DNA of 64,000 nucleotides from Lindgomyces ingoldianus (lineage: Eukaryota > Ascomycota > Dothideomycetes > Pleosporales > Lindgomycetaceae). The stretch lies in assembly GCF_010093535.1 (NCBI RefSeq), contig NW_022985168.1, positions 1,054,827-1,118,826 of the forward strand, read 5' to 3'. The translations under genes and the position numbers were made by a program. The notes below the pieces were generated by a model. The model did no database searches. It was not told the DNA's origin and saw nothing but the letters and a program-made list of their open reading frames with translations. Positions 59,401-64,000 of this stretch are shown here, in pieces (within the stretch, counting starts at the first letter, position 1; each line of letters begins with the position of its first letter).

Positions 59401-59686
59401 TAAGGTAGGGCTTAATATACATTTTTTTCTTTATTATTTAGATTTTAAGCTATTAACTGCTTCTATTATAAATAGAATTTTATTATCTTAAGCTAAATTT
59501 TTATTAAATATTTATTATACAACTTATTAAGAGTATAATAGCATAAAAAATTAAGTAAAAGACTAATTATTTAGAATAGTTGCCTATTTAGCCTTAGCGC
59601 TAGATTAATTCATGGATCTGATCCAGATCTAGGATAGCGCCACGTGATTCCGGATAATCGATTCAGATCGATTCCTGCCAGCACTA
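56432..59686. mobile_element. hAT-type DNA transposon (3255 bp) in the Gypsy-2 LTR
   Basis: Perfect 8-bp duplication AGCGCAAC (56424-56431, 59687-59694). Ends CAGTGCTGGC and GCCAGCACTA (the last base pair changed by RIP). Imperfect subterminal inverted repeats of about 75 bp contain GATCGATC-like words and GCTATCCT. The 8-bp duplication and CAGTG start fit hAT. The interior is extremely AT-rich and no transposase motif or strand could be made out. Confidence 0.82.
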
Positions 59687-59857
59687 AGCGCAACAAGCAG
59701 CGCCTTAGCAAGAGGCACACATGTATATCTTAAACTTGTAGAGCAGCTCCTCTGCTCCTTAGTTTAATCTAATTAGGTTACACTACCTCTTGCTTGTAGC
59801 TTAAGCATGCTAATGATAACATTATATTAAACTTCTTAGGTAACATAAAAGCTTAAG

Positions 59858-59877
59858 TATATATATATATATATATA
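59858..59877. repeat. TA microsatellite
   Basis: About ten TA units within the Gypsy-2 LTR. Confidence 0.9.
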
Positions 59878-62049
59878 CATGCCTAAGTTTTTTTAACACA
59901 CGCACACACTTATAATTTTAGGTTAATAGACACTAATATACTTTATTATATTAATAGTAGAGATAGAGTGTAACTTTTACGTATATAATCCTAGATTCTG
60001 CTAGAGATATGTTAGCTTAGTTGCTGCGCTCTAGCTTCTACTGCCTACGCACACGCACATAATTCTGTTACAATCCTTGCTTCCTAGAAGCACTCGGGTC
60101 TTATGATATTCCTAGGGGTGAAGTAGGACGGGTGGTAGGGGCCAACCGGTAGGGTGTACAGTTCTACGTACAGGCTATTAGGCTATTAGAGGGGAGGAGA
60201 GTGACTAGATTGTAGTTTGCCCTATGTGCAGCAGTAGAGAGGCCAGGGTTAAACAGTCCTGTTAGACAGGGTTAGAGGTATATATAGTGTAAGATATATA
60301 AATAGTATTACAGCTTTTTAAAAAGCTAAATGCTACTTAATCTATGTAAAAAATAAACTAAACATTAAAAACACCTTCTAAAGGTTGTTTAATATAGAAA
60401 CTATATACATGCGCTAGGGCGCTAAAGAGAGTTTAGATAAGTTTAGACAAGTTTTTTAAGTTAGCCCTACTACTAACTTATCTAACTTGTCTAAGCTTGC
60501 TAAGCTCCCTTAGGCCTTATGTCCTACTCCTTATTAGACAACGCATTCTTTTATTACTGCAGGCAGCTGCGCTGCCTCTGTGACTTCTAATTAGTCTATA
60601 AGCAAGTCCTGTCTTAACTTAGCTAGATTGTGGAGCACTGCTAGTGGAGTTACGTTAGTCTAACTGTAGACTGTAACACGCTGCCCCTTCTTCCTAGCAG
60701 CGTCCTTGCCGCTCTGCTTACACAACTGTGTTAGTAAAAGTTTGTTTATAAAGTAGGTGCCTACCTGCTAAAAGGCGTCTTTAATGTTTATTTTTTTTAT
60801 ACTAAATAGCTTATTAGTCTTATTTATTTTATTATTCTTATGTTACTCTTTGTTTTAATCCTCTTTGCTAGACAAAGATAAGGCCCTACAGCGCTTACTA
60901 ATTCTTAGAGTTATTATGTGTGTTAACACTATCCTTAGACAGGTGCATTAAGTGTGTAAAAAAAAATAACAGGTGCAACACTTTTATATCTAATGCTGTG
61001 TAAGAACACTTAAAAAAGAAAAGAGAAAAACTTCTTTATTCTACTAAGGCTTTTTAGGCTAGAGATTAAGCGCTACTAAATAAATAACTAGTTTAGAATT
61101 ACAAGTAGCTTTGTTTATAAAAAAAGATGTTACAATAAAGTTAAAAGACTCTAGAGGTAAAGAATAAGAAGTGTTTTAGACAAGATTATATCTAAAAAAT
61201 TTTAGATTTATTAAAGGCTTAGTGTGTAAAGTACTTAGAAAAAGACTTTTCCTTCTTAAACAAAATAAAAGCTCTTAAAGCTAAGGCAGAAAGCTGCCCC
61301 TTTTTTTAACCTTTATTAGTAAGAACTTGTCTCTAAAGGCTGCTGCTATCTAGTAATAATGTAGCTGTTTTATTTAATATAGGTGCTTTATTACCTAGCT
61401 AGTTTCTTTTAGATAAGCCTAAAAGTACTTTTATACTAACAGCTGCGCATTTCTTAAATTCTTAGCTAGTTTCTACATGTTTTTGCTAGTAAGCTACTTT
61501 TTTTATTTTACTAGAAATTTCTTTTAGTTTTTTTAATTACTTATAATACATTTAACTTTATATTCTGTTTCTTTATCTTTCTATCTCTGCGTAGATAATA
61601 AAATCTCTTTAAGTACTTTTTCTAGTCTAGAGATATAGAACTATAGGTGTATTTTTATACATAGAGGAAGCTTAAGCTTGCAGTTATCTTATTAAGTTTA
61701 TAAAACCTTATATAGCTTTATTCTTTTTTCTACTAGCTTCCTAGAAAGTCTAGGTACTTTAAAATTTTTAGTGTTAAGATACATATAATCTCTTAAGTAG
61801 ATTTTAGGTTCTAGTTATTATAATTTATTTACATATTTTTTATTATTTCTTTGCTAGACCTAGCTTTAATAGCTAATTTTTTATGTATTTATTATAGGTC
61901 TGTTAGCTAATCTACTAACTTCTATAAGTTTATAAGTTAGTTTTTATATAACATAAAATAAAAGTTATACTTAAAATTAGCTTTATATAGGGTTTTCTTA
62001 GTTAAGGCTAATTCTACATTATTAATAGCTAATTATGCTATTAGAAGCT

Positions 62050-63720
62050 ATTCTGCTTAATTATTTTAAGTATAGAAAATGTACTTCTTTAAATACTTTT
62101 CTACTTCTACATTTACTCTTTTAGTCTAGCTGTCTGTCTGTAGGTAGTAGGCTGTTAAGAGTTTATGTGTTATACTAAGGTGCCTTATTACTGCTTTCTA
62201 AAATCTGCTAGTAAATAGCTTATTTTAGTTAAAGATAATAATCTTAAAGTATTTATACACTAATATTATGTTTTACTTTAATTTATAAATAAATTCTTTA
62301 GCTATTATAGTTTTTTCTAAGGGCTAAGTGTGTAAGTATTTTATAGTTTTATCTAAGGCTACTATAATTATATCACACATTCTTTCTATTTCTAGTTCCT
62401 TAGACAGAGGTAGTCCTGTAATAAAGTCTATTATAATTATTATTTATAGTAGTTTTAGTGCCTCTATTAGTTAAAGGTATCTGTAGGCCTTATACCTTTA
62501 TAGATTATTTTTATTGCAGATGTTACATTCTTTAAGTACCTTAGTACACAGCTGCTTAACTTTTAGTATTTATTATAGTATAGCAGCCCTTAGTTTCTTC
62601 TAAAGAGTGCCTATTTCTAGTTGTTTAAACATTAGAGATTTATAATATTCTTAGATTAAATTTTTCTACCCTTGCTTACTAGCTATAAGCATGCAGAATT
62701 CTTTTATAAGTTAAGGCCTATTATAAATCTATTCTTTATTAGTTTTTTTAAAAAGCATAAACTTTTTAGTTCCCTTTTTTTTATTATTAAAGTAGTCTAG
62801 TCTTTAGCTAAGGGCGTTAGCCTACTAGTTTTATGCTTCTAGGACATGTTTAATAATATAGTTAAACTAGGCAAGCTTTATTACTTATCTTACATGCATT
62901 AGTAAGAGCTTCTTTACTATTAGAAATGTAACTAAATTTGCATAGTCTATTATAATGTAAAAAAGTTTTGCTATTTTATGTAGTTCTATAGCCTAGACTC
63001 TTACAGCGTTTAGTATTACTTTTAATTCTTTGTTAAGTATGCTGTAACCTGCTTTAGGTCCTAAGAACTTAGTAGAATAGTACGCTACTAGGTGCTATTT
63101 TTTGTCTTCCTGTTTCTAATAGAGCGCAGCTCCGCTGGCTTCTAGAGATGCGTTTGTGTGGATTTTAGTATCTAACTATAGGTTATACATTCTTAGTACT
63201 AGTTTAACTATTATAGCTTATTTTAGTGCTATAAATGCTTTATTTATTTATAGAGTTTAGACAAATTTTGCTATTGCCTGTTCCTTAGTAGTAGTGTTTG
63301 TTAATAGTATAGTAATTTTTAAGTAGTCCCTAATTATTTATCTAATATAGCCTAATAGTTCTAGAAATCCCTTTACTTTTTTAACTGTTATAAGTTTTAG
63401 CTATTTAAGTACTTTTTATATTTTAGCAAAGTTAATCTTTATTTCTTTACTATTAATTATAAATCCTAAGTATTTTATCTTAGTAATATAGAATTTGCAT
63501 TTAGAGAGCTACAGGTGGAGTCTGTACTTCCTAAGCTGTTCTAAGACTTTTTATACCTTTTATACATAATCTTCTAGGGTATCTTTTAAATAGATAAGAA
63601 CGTTATCTAGATATACTAAAGTAAAGACATTAAGGTATAAATTAAAGGCTATGTTAATAATTTACTAGAATGTTACTAGGGCGTTTGTTAAGCTAAATAG
63701 TATTACTAATAGTTTGTAAA
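62050..63720 (-). pseudogene. Gypsy-2 pol relic (reverse transcriptase, RNase H, integrase)
   Basis: Continuous homology can be followed across stops: the RT palm and thumb region (63720-63480), RNase H (about 63300-62950) and integrase (62500-62050). The segment 60073-62050, distal to the integrase, has no clear domain; 60540-60760 is more GC-rich and may be the pol C-terminus. Confidence 0.78.
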
Positions 63721-64000
63721 GTTCTTATAAAGTTCTAAATGCTGTAAGCTACTTATTTTTTTCTCTTATCTTTATCTTATTAAATCTGTCTTGTACATTA
63801 AACTTTATAAAGTACTAGGTTCCTTTTAACTAGTTTATAATATCTTATATAATTAGTAGAGAAAACTAATCTTAGATTATATTATTATTTAGAGTTTTAT
63901 AGTCTTAATAGACTTAGATTTTTCTTTTTTTTTTATAAAAACTATAGCTAAGGCTATAGAGCTGTAGCTTTCTTAAATATAGCCTTATGCTAGCATTTTA

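Larger units (their letters stand above)
56374..64000 (-). mobile_element. Gypsy-2, Ty3/gypsy retrotransposon, runs off the window
   Basis: The left (3') LTR is 56374-56431 plus 59695-60072, 436 bp without the hAT insertion, TGTGACGGCGCGG to ATTCTGTTACA. Internal sequence 60073-64000 is on the minus strand: reverse transcriptase YLDNVLIYLKDTLEDYV (about 63560-63620) followed by KCKFYITKIKYLGFI, RNase H with HTNASLEASGAALY (about 63125-63165), then integrase with FITGLPLSKELE (about 62400-62440) and AYYLQTDS near 62130. This is the gypsy order. Many stops; inactive. The other LTR is outside the window. Confidence 0.88.

Overview
The window looks like chromosomal DNA of a filamentous ascomycete (Pezizomycotina). 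Evidence: short 50-61 bp GT-AG introns, a VPS18 gene and a GAF-type hybrid histidine kinase of filamentous-fungal type, Fot1/pogo, hAT, Ty1/copia and Ty3/gypsy elements, and very AT-rich repeats depleted in CpA/TpG and enriched in TpA, as expected of repeat-induced point mutation (RIP). Coding sense of almost every transposon is destroyed by C-to-T and G-to-A stops.

Layout: (1) 1-3.1 kb, repeat block with two solo LTRs, a copia relic, a tiny LTR element with tRNA-like ends and a Fot1-type deletion derivative. (2) 3.1-7.1 kb, gene island with VPS18 on the minus strand (three exons, 970 aa). (3) 7.1-49.6 kb, one 42-kb tower of nested transposons. Almost every insertion can be delimited by terminal sequences and a target-site duplication (TA for the Tc1/mariner-pogo elements, 5 bp for LTR elements). 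(4) 49.6-56.0 kb, second gene island: a hybrid histidine kinase (two exons, 1242 aa, minus strand) and the truncated, frame-disrupted remains of a fungal membrane-protein gene. (5) 56.0-64 kb, another tower: a tiny LTR element interrupted by a Ty3/gypsy element that runs off the window and whose LTR holds a 3.26-kb hAT element with an 8-bp duplication.

Names used here: T1 and T2 are two pogo/Fot1-type families with related terminal inverted repeats (TIRs); T3 is a third Fot1-type element; Copia-1, Copia-2, Gypsy-1 and Gypsy-2 are autonomous-type LTR elements; LTR-S1 and LTR-S2 are short non-autonomous LTR elements; TRIM-1 and TRIM-2 are miniature LTR elements. Nesting in block 3: T2-a > T1-B > Copia-1 (minus) > T1-D; and T2-b > [T2-c foldback; T2-d foldback > TRIM-2 and LTR-S1 > T3; Copia-2 > solo LTR, T1-E, T2-e > Copia-1 (plus), solo LTR, LTR-S2 > Gypsy-1].

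The host genes are unrelated in function: VPS18 is a membrane-tethering subunit for vacuole/endosome fusion, the kinase is a two-component sensor. No secondary-metabolite cluster, CRISPR, rRNA or intact tRNA gene was seen. The most unusual structures are a stem-loop array making up much of LTR-S2, tRNA-A-box-like ends of TRIM-1, foldback derivatives of T2, and the modular TIRs shared by T1, T2 and T3.
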